Below, piece by piece: positions 7,962 through 17,936 of a stretch of DNA of 50,294 nt. The DNA lies in contig JAMOVG010000129.1 in NCBI GenBank assembly GCA_027061725.1, positions 1 through 50,294 on the forward strand, read 5' to 3'. The notes under the pieces were generated by a model. It was not told the origin of the DNA. It did no database searches and was given only the letters and a program-made list of their open reading frames with translations. The position numbers were made by a program, and so were the translations under genes. This stretch comes from Desulfobacteraceae bacterium (lineage in GTDB: Bacteria > Desulfobacterota > Desulfobacteria > Desulfobacterales > JALSRD01). Numbering within the stretch: position 1 is the first letter of the stretch; each line of letters begins with the position of its first letter.

Positions 7962-9134
7962 TCAGGGGTCTTTATGGAAAAGAGACATCTGAACGCTGGA
8001 GGCTTTTCGGGACCGGCGTCGTCGTTTGGAAGGCGGTTTGCGCATGGCCGCAGGGATGCTTCCCGGCAGGGGCGCATGCGGCGGCAGGTCTCTTTTTCGG
8101 GAATAGTCCACCTCGAATTCGTTTCGGCAGCCAGGGCGTACGGCGGTCAGCCCGTCGAACACTATCTGGCGCTCCTGGGCCGTGATCACCGGGAAGCCGT
8201 AGGGTTCGTTGACGTGCTTGATGAGTTTACCGGATTCTATTCTTTCCCGGCAGAACGCCAGGTGCGCCGTCAGCCGGCTGTCGATGTGGCGGTTGGCGAT
8301 ACCCACGATGGATTCTGCAGCCGCCTGGATGGCCCCGGACAGTCCGTGGTCGATTTCGAACCCTGCGCTGTTGCGTCCGTACGCCATGGCCGCCGCCATG
8401 GTGGTCCCGGTGCCCGCAAAGGGGTCCAGTACCAGGTCGCCCTTGACCGAGTACATCAGGATCAGGCGGATGGCCAGCTCGAAGGGAAAGGCGCCGCTGC
8501 GGGCGCGGGTTTTGCGGTCCCCGAGTTCCTGTCGCGACCCCTTGAGGTCGAACCACACGTCTGAGAACCAGTTGTTGCGCTCCTCCCAGAAGATGGCGCT
8601 TTCGCGCCGCCGCTGCTGGTCTGCGGCCCGCACGAACTCCCGTTTGCCCCCCTTTCGGAGGATCAGGATGTACTCGTGCTCCAGGGTGACGTAGGCCCCG
8701 GCCGGCAGCATGCCGGACCCCATGAACTTGTTGGGCGCGTTGGTCTGCTTGCGCCACAGGATGTCCGGCAGGACCGTGAATCCCCGTTGCTGCAGGCCCG
8801 TGAGGATGCGCACGTGGTTGGGGTACAGGGCGAAGTCGTCTTTGAGCGTACGCGTGGCGTCACCCACGTTGATGCACACAAACCCGCCTTTTTTGACCAC
8901 CCGCCACAGCTCCCGCCAGACCGTGTCCAGCATGGCGTGCATGCGCTCGAAGGCTTCGGCGCCCCTGCCGTGCCGCAGCAGTGCTTTCAGGGAACGGTCC
9001 TTTCGGCAGAAGGCCTCGTCCCACATTTTGATCATGGGGTACGGCGGCGAGGTAACCACCAGGTCGACGCTCTCATCGGCCAGCGGCTTCATGTCGGCCG
9101 CATCACGGAAATAGATTTTGTGACGTGAAATCAA
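7962..9134 (-). CDS. Site-specific DNA methyltransferase (N4-cytosine or N6-adenine)
   Basis: About 390 residues. Motif IV TSPPY is at residues 28-32 near the N-terminus and the SAM-binding motif I DPFAGTGTT is at 237-245, the order of beta-class amino-methyltransferases. SPPY leans towards N4-cytosine but N6-adenine enzymes can carry it. The C-terminus is basic (KRRRRSRK), perhaps for DNA contact. The start is uncertain: a TTG at 9134 gives the usual short lead into HKIYFRDA, there is no clear Shine-Dalgarno, and the next ATG would remove 14 residues. No restriction endonuclease is beside it, so it looks like an orphan or regulatory methylase. It lies downstream of ahcY and metK on the same strand. 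Confidence 0.88.
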   Translation of the reverse strand: MISRHKIYFRDAADMKPLADESVDLVVTSPPYPMIKMWDEAFCRKDRSLKALLRHGRGAEAFERMHAMLDTVWRELWRVVKKGGFVCINVGDATRTLKDDFALYPNHVRILTGLQQRGFTVLPDILWRKQTNAPNKFMGSGMLPAGAYVTLEHEYILILRKGGKREFVRAADQQRRRESAIFWEERNNWFSDVWFDLKGSRQELGDRKTRARSGAFPFELAIRLILMYSVKGDLVLDPFAGTGTTMAAAMAYGRNSAGFEIDHGLSGAIQAAAESIVGIANRHIDSRLTAHLAFCRERIESGKLIKHVNEPYGFPVITAQERQIVFDGLTAVRPGCRNEFEVDYSRKRDLPPHAPLPGSIPAAMRKPPSKRRRRSRKASSVQMSLFHKDP

Positions 9135-9182
9135 TGGGAAATTTTTCTGCCGGCAGGCTCCGGAGGACGAAAGTAACCGGTG

Positions 9183-9274
9183 AAAAACAGCTGTCAGGTA
9201 TCCGCTTTTGAAAGAGGTACCCGGTGCCCGCCGAGAAAAGCGGACACCGGATACCTGAGAGCGGATAGCTGTTT
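9183..9274. repeat. Dispersed inverted-repeat element (family A), copy 1
   Basis: Left arm 9186-9209 contains AACAGCT, CAGGTATCCGCTTTT; right arm 9236-9274 contains AAAAGCGGA, GGATACCTG and AGCTGTTT, so the arms are imperfect reverse complements. It fills the gap between the methyltransferase start and the ahcY stop. Similar elements with GGTATC/GATACC cores occur in at least six other gaps of the window. Confidence 0.65.
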
Positions 9275-10729
<1,455 letters not shown>

Positions 10730-10776
10730 TCGCACACCTCTTTTATGCTGAATTTTGCAACGGAGCCACCCAAAGC

Positions 10777-10831
10777 GGGGGGGTCCGTTGACCGTAGCGT
10801 CCAGGCAGGCAACCCGCCGCAGAAGCCCCCC
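10777..10831 (-). promoter_or_regulatory. Candidate structured leader before ahcY
   Basis: On the minus strand a run of six G (10831-10826) can pair with a run of seven C (10783-10777), closing a 42-base GC-rich interior that can form smaller stems such as GGC-GGGTT-GCC. It lies 48 bases before the ahcY start. The sequence has a CAACGG segment but lacks a convincing match to the SAH-riboswitch core, so I call only a possible RNA structure. Confidence 0.3.
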
Positions 10832-10838
10832 ATACTAT

Positions 10839-10880
10839 CCCTTGGCGCCTCTGTGCCTTTGCCCCTTTGCGCCTTGTCTT
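10839..10880. repeat. Purine-rich dispersed repeat (family B), inverted copy
   Basis: GGCGCCTCTGTGCCTTTGCC and the following bases are the reverse complement of the AAGGCACAGAGG units seen at 7871-7925 and 25652-25720. It sits immediately after the metK stop codon. Confidence 0.55.
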
Positions 10881-10882
10881 TG

Positions 10883-12055
10883 TTATTTAAGCCCCGCCCG
10901 TTCGCGGATTTCCGCGGCGCGGTCGGTTTTTTCCCAGGAGAACCCCGGTTCGTTGCGGCCGAAGTGGCCGTAGGCCGAGGTGCGGCGGTAGATGGGGCGC
11001 AGCAGGTTCAGCTGGGAAATGATGGCGGCCGGCCGCAGGTCGAACACATCCATTACGATGTCTTTCACGCGGTCCTTGGAGACGATGCCGGTTCCCATCA
11101 GGTCGATCATGATGGAGACCGGTTCGGGTACGCCGATGGCGTAGGCGATCTGGATTTCGCACTTTTTGGCCAGGCCGGCGGCCACGATGTTCTTGGCGAT
11201 GTAGCGGCCCATGTAGGAGGCGCTGCGGTCCACCTTGGAAGGGTCCTTGCCCGAAAAACAGCCGCCCCCGTGGCTGCCCTGGCCGCCGTAGGTGTCTACG
11301 ATGATCTTGCGACCCGTCAGGCCGCAGTCGCCCATGGGGCCGCCCACCACGAAGCGGCCGGTGGGGTTGATGAAGTAGCGTGTGTCGCCGTCGACCATCT
11401 TTTTGGGGATTACCTTCTTGATGACCTCCTCGATGATCGCTTCACGCAATTCCTCGTAGGTGACGTCCGGCTTGTGCTGGGTGGAGACCACCACGGCGTC
11501 CACGCGCCGCGGGCTGCCGTTTTCATACTCGATGGTGACCTGGGACTTGCCGTCGGGGCGCAGGAAATCCAGGGACCCGTTCTTGCGCACCTTGGCCAGG
11601 CGGCGGCACAGCTTGTGGGCGTAGGTGATGGGCATGGGCATCAGTTCGGGGGTCTCGTCGGTGGCGAAACCGAACATGAGGCCCTGGTCGCCGGCGCCCT
11701 GCTCCTTGAAAAGTCCCTCGCCCTCGTTAACCCCGATGGCGATGTCCGGGGACTGGTGGTCGATGCTGGTGATTACCGAGCAGGTCTGGTAATCGAAGCC
11801 CATCTGCGAGGAGCAGTAGCCGATTTCCTGGATGGTGTCGCGCACGATCTGGGGCATGTCTACGTAGCAGTCCGTGGTGATTTCCCCGGCGATAAATGCC
11901 AAGCCGGTGGTCACCAGGGTTTCGCAGGCCACGCGGCACTTGGTGTCCTGTGCCATGATGGCGTCCAGGATAGCGTCTGAAATGGCATCGGCCACCTTGT
12001 CAGGGTGCCCCTCGGTAACCGATTCCGAGGTAAAGAAGTAGTGTTCCTTGTTCAT
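10883..12055 (-). CDS. metK: S-adenosylmethionine synthetase
   Basis: A 390-residue enzyme making SAM from methionine and ATP. Signature residues: [12 protein letters not shown] near the N-terminus (ATP and Mg site), the central [12 protein letters not shown], and the Gly-rich loop segments GAFSGKD-type, here [16 protein letters not shown]. Length matches the bacterial family (about 385-395). The ATG at 12055 is chosen over the one at 12067 because GGAGGG lies directly before it. A strong promoter candidate sits at 12115-12143. Downstream on the same strand come ahcY and a DNA methyltransferase. I see no SAM riboswitch in the roughly 50-base leader. Confidence 0.97.
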   Translation of the reverse strand: MNKEHYFFTSESVTEGHPDKVADAISDAILDAIMAQDTKCRVACETLVTTGLAFIAGEITTDCYVDMPQIVRDTIQEIGYCSSQMGFDYQTCSVITSIDHQSPDIAIGVNEGEGLFKEQGAGDQGLMFGFATDETPELMPMPITYAHKLCRRLAKVRKNGSLDFLRPDGKSQVTIEYENGSPRRVDAVVVSTQHKPDVTYEELREAIIEEVIKKVIPKKMVDGDTRYFINPTGRFVVGGPMGDCGLTGRKIIVDTYGGQGSHGGGCFSGKDPSKVDRSASYMGRYIAKNIVAAGLAKKCEIQIAYAIGVPEPVSIMIDLMGTGIVSKDRVKDIVMDVFDLRPAAIISQLNLLRPIYRRTSAYGHFGRNEPGFSWEKTDRAAEIRERAGLK

Positions 12056-12432
12056 GAATCCCTCCATGGGTGAAAGCGGCGAACATCAAACGCATTGCAA
12101 CTTATAAACTACTTAAAATAGGGCAATCCTGAGGGAGTGTCAATGATTAATGAAGGTTGTCCGGTATCTGATATTAGGCCTCCGGGAAAGGTAAGTGGGT
12201 AATTTTAGGATGGCAGAAAGGCAAATTCCGGATGATATGCGGTCATTTGGCGCCTGCAACAAGCGGACGGCGGCCCCCAAAAGAGCGGACATCGCATACC
12301 TGACAGCCGGTGCCGTGTTTAATAATTCATTTGCCTAAGAGGTCTGGATTTGTTAATAAAAACAATTCAGTTTATCAGGCCGATTTACAATTTGCGGGAA
12401 AGACTGTGTGTGCCGATGAAGGGAGCTGGTTC
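12056..12432. other. Divergent intergenic region, metK / antiporter
   Basis: A 377-bp gap holding the metK promoter (12115-12143, minus strand) and a degenerate family-A repeat between about 12156 and 12315 (arms CCGGTATCTGATA and GCATACCTGACAGCCGG). The part nearest the antiporter start (12316-12432) is AT-rich, with no promoter I can fix confidently. Confidence 0.5.
12115..12143 (-). promoter_or_regulatory. Candidate sigma-70 promoter for metK
   Basis: On the minus strand: TTGACA (12143-12138, perfect), a 17-bp spacer, and TATTTT (12120-12115, 4 of 6). Expected transcription start near 12108, giving a leader of about 53 bases. Confidence 0.6.
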
Positions 12433-13983
12433 ATGAGAATCTTCAAGTGTGCAGCGGTTGGACTGTTTGTCAGCATTCTGATTCTTTCTCTGGCGGGTGC
12501 GGCCGCGGCTTCCGGCACGGAAGCCGAAACTTCCCACCAGGGTGTAGCCATCACCCAGGAGCATGCCGGCGCCACGGGGGGAGAAGCGGCCTCCGGCCAC
12601 GCACCGGGGAAAGCCGCCGGCGGCCACGGCGCCGGGCACATCGACCTGGGACCCGTCCTGCCCCTGTGGAGTTGCATCCCCTTCGCCTGCATGCTGCTGT
12701 CCATTGCCCTGTTTCCGCTGGTGGCCCCCGAGTTCTGGCACCATCATTTCGGCAAGGTATCGGCCTTCTGGGCGGCGCTGATGGCCATTCCCTTCATGTT
12801 CGCCTACCGCGGAACCGCGGTCTACGAAATCATTCACATCATTCTGGCCGACTACGTTCCTTTCATCATCCTGCTGTGGTCGCTGTACACCGTTTCGGGC
12901 GGTATTCTGCTGCGCGGCTCCCTGCGCGGCACCCCAGTGGTCAACGTCATCATGCTGGTCATCGGCACCGTGCTGGCCTCGTGGATGGGCACCACCGGGG
13001 CCGCCATGCTGATGATCCGGCCCTTTCTGCGGGCCAACAGCTACCGCAAGAACCGCACCTTCATGGTGGTCTTTTTCATCTTCCTGATCGCCAACGTGGG
13101 CGGCTCGCTGACACCCCTGGGAGACCCGCCGCTCTTTCTGGGTTTCCTGCACGGCGTGAGCTTCTTCTGGACCTTCAAGATCCTGCCGCACATGCTGCTC
13201 GTCTCCGGCCTCCTGCTGCTGGTGTACTTCCTGCTCGACAGCTACCACTACCGCAGGGAGAACATCACGGCGCCCGATGACGGGGTAAAGGAGCCGCTGC
13301 GGCTGGACGGCACCTACAACTTTATTTTCCTGGCGGGCATCGTGGGGGCGGTGCTCATGAGCGGCATCGTGGACTGGGGCCACATCAACACCTTCGGCGT
13401 GCACCGTGCCGTGCAGGACTGGGTGCGCGACGGGTTGCTGGTCCTGATGGGCATTCTCTCCATGATTTTCACGCCCATCACCCTGCGTGAAGACAACGAG
13501 TTCACCTGGTTTCCGATCATCGAAGTGGCCTACCTGTTCATCGGCATCTTTATCACAATGATCCCCTGCCTGCTGATCCTCAAGGCCGGTCCCGAGGGCC
13601 AGCTGGCCTTCCTGATCAACGCTGTCAAGCGGCCCTACCACTACTTCTGGGTGACCGGCGCACTTTCCAGTTTCCTGGACAACGCCCCCACCTACCTAAC
13701 GTTTTTCAACACGGCACTGGGCAGCTTCTTCGCCAATGTGCCCGAGGCCCAGGCCGTGCCGCTGCTGATGACGGAGAAGACGCTCTACCTGGAAGCCATT
13801 TCTGCCGGGGCGGTTTTCTTCGGGGCCGTCAGTTACATCGGCAACGCACCCAATTTCATGGTGCGGTCCATCGCCGAGGAGGCCGGTACGCCCATGCCGA
13901 GTTTTTTCGGGTATATCCTGAAGTATTCGCTGGTGTATCTGATCCCCTGTTTCATTATCGTTACCCTGGTGTTCTACATGTAA
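12433..13983 (+). CDS. Putative Na+/H+ antiporter of the citrate-transporter-like (CitMHS/NhaD-type) group
   Basis: A 516-residue membrane protein. It begins with a cleavable-looking signal sequence ending AGAAAA near residue 27, then a periplasmic His/Gly/Ala-rich stretch (about residues 28-75) before the first transmembrane helix. Some ten to twelve hydrophobic segments follow, with family-like motifs GTTGAAMLMIRPF, GGSLTPLGDPPLFLGFLHG and SSFLDNAPTYLTFFNT, the Asp-Asn-Ala-Pro of the second half being typical of NhaD/ArsB-fold carriers. Probable role: Na+ or other ion exchange across the cytoplasmic membrane; citrate transport is an alternative family label. The ATG at 12433 has GGGAG upstream. 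It is followed 13 bp later by a stress-protein gene. Confidence 0.85.
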   Translation: MRIFKCAAVGLFVSILILSLAGAAAASGTEAETSHQGVAITQEHAGATGGEAASGHAPGKAAGGHGAGHIDLGPVLPLWSCIPFACMLLSIALFPLVAPEFWHHHFGKVSAFWAALMAIPFMFAYRGTAVYEIIHIILADYVPFIILLWSLYTVSGGILLRGSLRGTPVVNVIMLVIGTVLASWMGTTGAAMLMIRPFLRANSYRKNRTFMVVFFIFLIANVGGSLTPLGDPPLFLGFLHGVSFFWTFKILPHMLLVSGLLLLVYFLLDSYHYRRENITAPDDGVKEPLRLDGTYNFIFLAGIVGAVLMSGIVDWGHINTFGVHRAVQDWVRDGLLVLMGILSMIFTPITLREDNEFTWFPIIEVAYLFIGIFITMIPCLLILKAGPEGQLAFLINAVKRPYHYFWVTGALSSFLDNAPTYLTFFNTALGSFFANVPEAQAVPLLMTEKTLYLEAISAGAVFFGAVSYIGNAPNFMVRSIAEEAGTPMPSFFGYILKYSLVYLIPCFIIVTLVFYM

Positions 13984-13996
13984 TAAGGAGCGGGTC

Positions 13997-14884
13997 ATGA
14001 AATTTAGAAAAATACTGCTGCATACGCGTTTCAGAGAAATGGCCTACAACTCCCTGAAGGCGGTCCTGGAATTGAAAAAGGCCGGGCTCGAGGAGATCGT
14101 GCTGACACACATTATTCCCACCGACGAGGTCGGTTTCGTGCCCTACGGCGGTTTTATGAAGGAAGAGGCCGAACGGCACCGCGAAAAGGCCCGCGCCCAG
14201 TTCGAGGACTGGCAGCCGGCCATCGAGGCGGCCGGCGTGCGCAGCAAGATCCGGGTGGAGGTGGGGGCTGTGGTGCCCAAGATTCTCGCTATAGCCGAGG
14301 AAGAGGACGTGCAGCTCATCGTGGCCGGGCGCAAGAAACGCACCCTGCTGGAGATGGTCTACGTGGGTTCGCATATTCTCGACCTGCTGCGCCGCAGTCC
14401 CCTGCCCGTGCTCATGGGCAAGTACATGGTGCAGTTTGAGGTGGACGGCGAGAAGATGACGCGCATCAACGACCACATTTTTGAGCGCCCCATGCTGGCC
14501 ACCGACTGGTCGGCGCCCTCGGAAAAGGCCCTCGACGCGCTGCTGGCGCTAAAAGGCGTAGCCAAAAAGGCCCTGGTCACCCACGTGCTCTGCGACAAGA
14601 TTACCAAGGGGTTGGATGCCGACGGCCTGAAAACCCTCGAAAAGGAGAGCCGCCAACGCCTGGATGCATACTGCCGCAAGCTGGAGGACGGTGGCCTGCC
14701 CGCCGAGTCGCACCTGTCTTTCGGACACGCGGCGCGGGAAATCATCAATATGGCGCGGGAATACAGCGCCAGCATGATCGTCATGGGGCGCACCGGCAAG
14801 GACTGGTTCGAGGAGTACTGGCTGGGCGGCGTTTCCCACAAGGTGGCCGAGTCTTCGGAACTGCCGGTCATGCTCATTCCGTGA
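13997..14884 (+). CDS. Tandem universal stress protein (UspA x2)
   Basis: A 295-residue protein with two Usp domains: residues about 1-145 (start KFRKILLHTRF, ending LPVLMGKY) and 155-295 (RPMLATDWSAPSEKALDAL to ELPVMLIP). The second domain keeps the nucleotide-binding pattern, including IVMGRTGKDWFEEYWLGGVS. Usp proteins bind ATP or other adenine nucleotides and act as stress regulators. An AAGGAG site precedes the ATG. Only 13 bp separate it from the antiporter, and a second protein of the same architecture lies at 20086-20970 beyond the kinases. Confidence 0.92.
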   Translation: MKFRKILLHTRFREMAYNSLKAVLELKKAGLEEIVLTHIIPTDEVGFVPYGGFMKEEAERHREKARAQFEDWQPAIEAAGVRSKIRVEVGAVVPKILAIAEEEDVQLIVAGRKKRTLLEMVYVGSHILDLLRRSPLPVLMGKYMVQFEVDGEKMTRINDHIFERPMLATDWSAPSEKALDALLALKGVAKKALVTHVLCDKITKGLDADGLKTLEKESRQRLDAYCRKLEDGGLPAESHLSFGHAAREIINMAREYSASMIVMGRTGKDWFEEYWLGGVSHKVAESSELPVMLIP

Positions 14885-14927
14885 TAAGTTTGAAGTTTGA
14901 AGGGCAACATGTGAAGGGCATCAGCCA

Positions 14928-17900
14928 ATGCTAGAACTGCTCCAGGACACCAACATTGCCATCATCGGCGGCGGCCGTTTCTGCAGGGCTTTCCTGCAGT
15001 TTCTGATCGCCGAGGATCTGGGGTTCCGCCGGCCCACCATCCTGGGGGTGGCCGACCGTAACGAGCGGGCCGAGGGAGTGGTGTTCGCCCGCGAAAAGGG
15101 CATTTTCACCACCACCGACTACCAGGATCTGTTCCGCCTGCCGAACCTGGAAGTTCTCATCGAACTGACCAACAGCACCCGTCTGGCAGAGGTCATCCGT
15201 AAGGAGATGCCGGAGGGCGTACAGCTTATCGACCACATCGACATCCGTTCGGTGTGGAGTGTGCTCCAGATCCGCCGTGAGAAAGTGCGCACCATGCGCG
15301 ACATCACCGGCAGGAGAATCGCCCCGGACCTGCTCTACGAACACTTTGACCAGTTCGCCGACCGCATCGAGCAGATCGTGCTGGAGCGTACCCGTCGCTA
15401 CCAGGAAATCGAGCGCGAGTTCATCGAGAACCGGCGCGCCATCTCCCAGATCGTGGATGGCAGTACCATCCCGACTTTTGTGATCGACGCCAAGCACGTG
15501 GTGACCCACTGGAACAAGGCCTGCGAGCGGCTCACCGGCTATCCGGCCGAGAAGGTCGTGGGCACCGACGAGCCCTGGCGCGCCTTCCGATCCGGGCGCC
15601 GCCCGCTGATGGCCGACCTGATCCTCGACGGCGTGGGTGAGGAGGAAGTGCTGCGCTACTACGGCAAGAAATGGCGCAAGTCGGCGCTTATCGAAGGCGC
15701 TTACGAGGCTGAGGAGTACTTTCCGCTGCTGGGTGAAAAGGGTAAGTGGCTGTACTTCACGGCCGCACCGATTAAGGCCTCGGACGGCAAGATCATCGGG
15801 GCCATCGAAACCCTGTGGGACAAGACGGCTGAAAAAGAGGCCGAGGAGCAGCTCAATCGACACAACAAGATGCTGGCCGAGACGGCCCGCGAGCTGGCCA
15901 AGAGCGAAAAAACGCTGGCCCAGATCATTCAGGGCAGCACGGCGCCGACTTTCGTCATCGACAAGAACCACATCATTACCCACTGGAACCGGGCCCTGGA
16001 AAACCTGACGGGCTATCCCGCCGAGGAGATGATCGGCACCCGCAAGCAGTGGATGCCCTTCTGGGACCGGGAGCGCCCCTCCATGGCCGACGTTATCCTG
16101 GACCAGCTGGACGAGTCCAAAATACACGAGCTATACGGCGGCAAGTGGCGGCCGTCGCCCCTGATCGAGGGCGGCTACGAGGCCGAGGAATTTTTCCCCC
16201 GGCTGGGCAAGGACGGCAAGTGGTGCTTTTTCACGGCCGCGCCTATCAAGGGGCCCGACGGTTCCATCGTGGCAGCCATCGAGACGCTCTGGGACCGCAC
16301 CGAGCACAAGAAAGCCGAGCAGGAGCGCGAGCGCCACACCCGCGAGCTGGCGGCGCTCAACGCCATCTACACGGCCCTGAGCGTGTCCGACGACCTCAAC
16401 GAGCGCCTGGAGCGCGCCAGCAAGGAGATCAGCAGCTACCTCGACGCAGACGCCATCTGCCTGTTCACCATGGAATCCGACGGCCGCTACAGCCTGCGCT
16501 ACACTTACGGAAACGCCATGGAGGTGTGCGACAAGAACCGCATCGACCAGAGTGACAGCATGATCAGCCGAGTGGCCTCCAGCGGGAAAACCGCGCTGTT
16601 CGAGGACATCGGCTCACGGGCGCCCAAGGGCGTCGGCTACCTGGCGCGCCAAGGCCTGCGGTCGCTGGCCTACATCCCCATCAAAACCAAAGGCAAGAAG
16701 GTCTTCGGGGTGATCCGCGTGGGCAGCCGCAAGGCGCATCATTTCACCCACGAAGAGCGCAATGTGTTGGACCTGATCGGCAATCGCATCGGTGTGGCCA
16801 TCGAAAACTCCATGCTCAAGGAGCAGTACATCAAGAGCGAGGAGAAGTACCGCACGCTTTTCGACAGCGCCCCCAACCAGATCTTCATCCTCGACAGCAG
16901 CACCTGCCGCATTCTGGACATCAACCAGCGGGCCCAGGACCACTACGGATACTCGCGTGAGGAATTGCTGGGCATGCATTTTCTGGACCTGGGGGACAGG
17001 GAGGACGAGGAGCTCATCGAGGGCCTTGAGCAGGCCTGCCGCGGCAGCAAGTTCCTCTTTTTTACCAAGAAGCGCCACTACCGCAAGGACGGCACGCCCT
17101 TTTACGTTAACATCAACATCAGTTCGGCCAAATACGGCGACAACTACGTCATCAACGCCACCACTACCGACATTACCGAGAGCGTGGAGAAGGAGACCCA
17201 GCTGGTGCAGGCCAGCAAGATGACCACCCTGGGTACCATGGCGGCCGGCATGGCCCACGAGATCAACCAGCCGCTTAACGTCATCCAGGTGTGCGCCGAC
17301 TTCTTTCTCAAGATGATCAACAAGGGCGTGCGCATCAGCGACGAGGAGCTCAAGACGCTGGCCAGGGACATCAGCGACAACGTCCAGCGGGCCGCCGGCA
17401 TCATCAAGCACATGCGCGATTTTGCGCGGCAGTCCGAGGTGGTCACCACGCAGGTCAACATCAACGAACCAATCCGCGACGTGTTCAAGGTTTTGGGCCA
17501 CCAGCTCAAGGTGCACCAGATCGAGCTCAAGCTGGACCTGGATCCCGACATCCCGCCCATCCTGGCCGAGCACAACCGCCTGGAGCAGGTGTTCATCAAC
17601 CTGGTGACCAATGCCATCGACGCCATGGATGAAAAGGGTGCCCAAATGGGCGATGAACCCTGGGAGCGCATCCTGGAGATCCGCTCCTTCACCGAGGGGG
17701 ACCAGGTGGTGGTGACGGTCACCGATACCGGCACCGGCATGCCCCAGGAAATCATCGACAAGATCTTCGAGCCTTTTTTCACCACCAAGGAGGTGGGCAA
17801 GGGCACCGGTCTGGGCGTCAGCATCAGCTACGGCATTGTCAAGGACTACAACGGTACTATCGACATCAGGAGCGAACCCGGAGTGGGCACCACCTTCGAG

Positions 17901-17936
17901 CTTCGCTTTCCGGCACACAAACCGAAAGGCAGCTAA
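14928..17936 (+). CDS. Multi-PAS/GAF histidine kinase with Rossmann-like N-terminus
   Basis: A 1002-residue soluble sensor kinase. Domains in order: a Rossmann-like region (1-125; IAIIGGGRF Gly-rich turn, then LGVADRN and a strand VLIELTN), a coiled stretch, PAS (175-310), a second PAS (335-465) that is nearly a duplicate of the first, GAF (485-640), PAS (645-755), HisKA with the phospho-accepting H777 in GMAHEINQP, and HATPase (880-998) with N-box [25 protein letters not shown] and GTGLGVS. No membrane segment is visible, so it senses cytoplasmic signals. Its TAA overlaps the ATG of the next gene (17936), implying translational coupling. The dinucleotide-binding-like front end is the unusual part. 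Confidence 0.92.
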   Translation: MLELLQDTNIAIIGGGRFCRAFLQFLIAEDLGFRRPTILGVADRNERAEGVVFAREKGIFTTTDYQDLFRLPNLEVLIELTNSTRLAEVIRKEMPEGVQLIDHIDIRSVWSVLQIRREKVRTMRDITGRRIAPDLLYEHFDQFADRIEQIVLERTRRYQEIEREFIENRRAISQIVDGSTIPTFVIDAKHVVTHWNKACERLTGYPAEKVVGTDEPWRAFRSGRRPLMADLILDGVGEEEVLRYYGKKWRKSALIEGAYEAEEYFPLLGEKGKWLYFTAAPIKASDGKIIGAIETLWDKTAEKEAEEQLNRHNKMLAETARELAKSEKTLAQIIQGSTAPTFVIDKNHIITHWNRALENLTGYPAEEMIGTRKQWMPFWDRERPSMADVILDQLDESKIHELYGGKWRPSPLIEGGYEAEEFFPRLGKDGKWCFFTAAPIKGPDGSIVAAIETLWDRTEHKKAEQERERHTRELAALNAIYTALSVSDDLNERLERASKEISSYLDADAICLFTMESDGRYSLRYTYGNAMEVCDKNRIDQSDSMISRVASSGKTALFEDIGSRAPKGVGYLARQGLRSLAYIPIKTKGKKVFGVIRVGSRKAHHFTHEERNVLDLIGNRIGVAIENSMLKEQYIKSEEKYRTLFDSAPNQIFILDSSTCRILDINQRAQDHYGYSREELLGMHFLDLGDREDEELIEGLEQACRGSKFLFFTKKRHYRKDGTPFYVNINISSAKYGDNYVINATTTDITESVEKETQLVQASKMTTLGTMAAGMAHEINQPLNVIQVCADFFLKMINKGVRISDEELKTLARDISDNVQRAAGIIKHMRDFARQSEVVTTQVNINEPIRDVFKVLGHQLKVHQIELKLDLDPDIPPILAEHNRLEQVFINLVTNAIDAMDEKGAQMGDEPWERILEIRSFTEGDQVVVTVTDTGTGMPQEIIDKIFEPFFTTKEVGKGTGLGVSISYGIVKDYNGTIDIRSEPGVGTTFELRFPAHKPKGS

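Noticed and set aside
10730..10882. Classical SAH riboswitch before ahcY
   Set aside because: The conserved core segments were not found in order; only a generic GC-rich fold and one CAACGG remain.
10745..11980. 411-residue plus-strand frame
   Set aside because: Antisense to metK; no motif, and metK is certain.
12385..13641. 418-residue minus-strand frame
   Set aside because: Opposite the antiporter; composition dominated by His, Gln, Gly and Asp without any motif.
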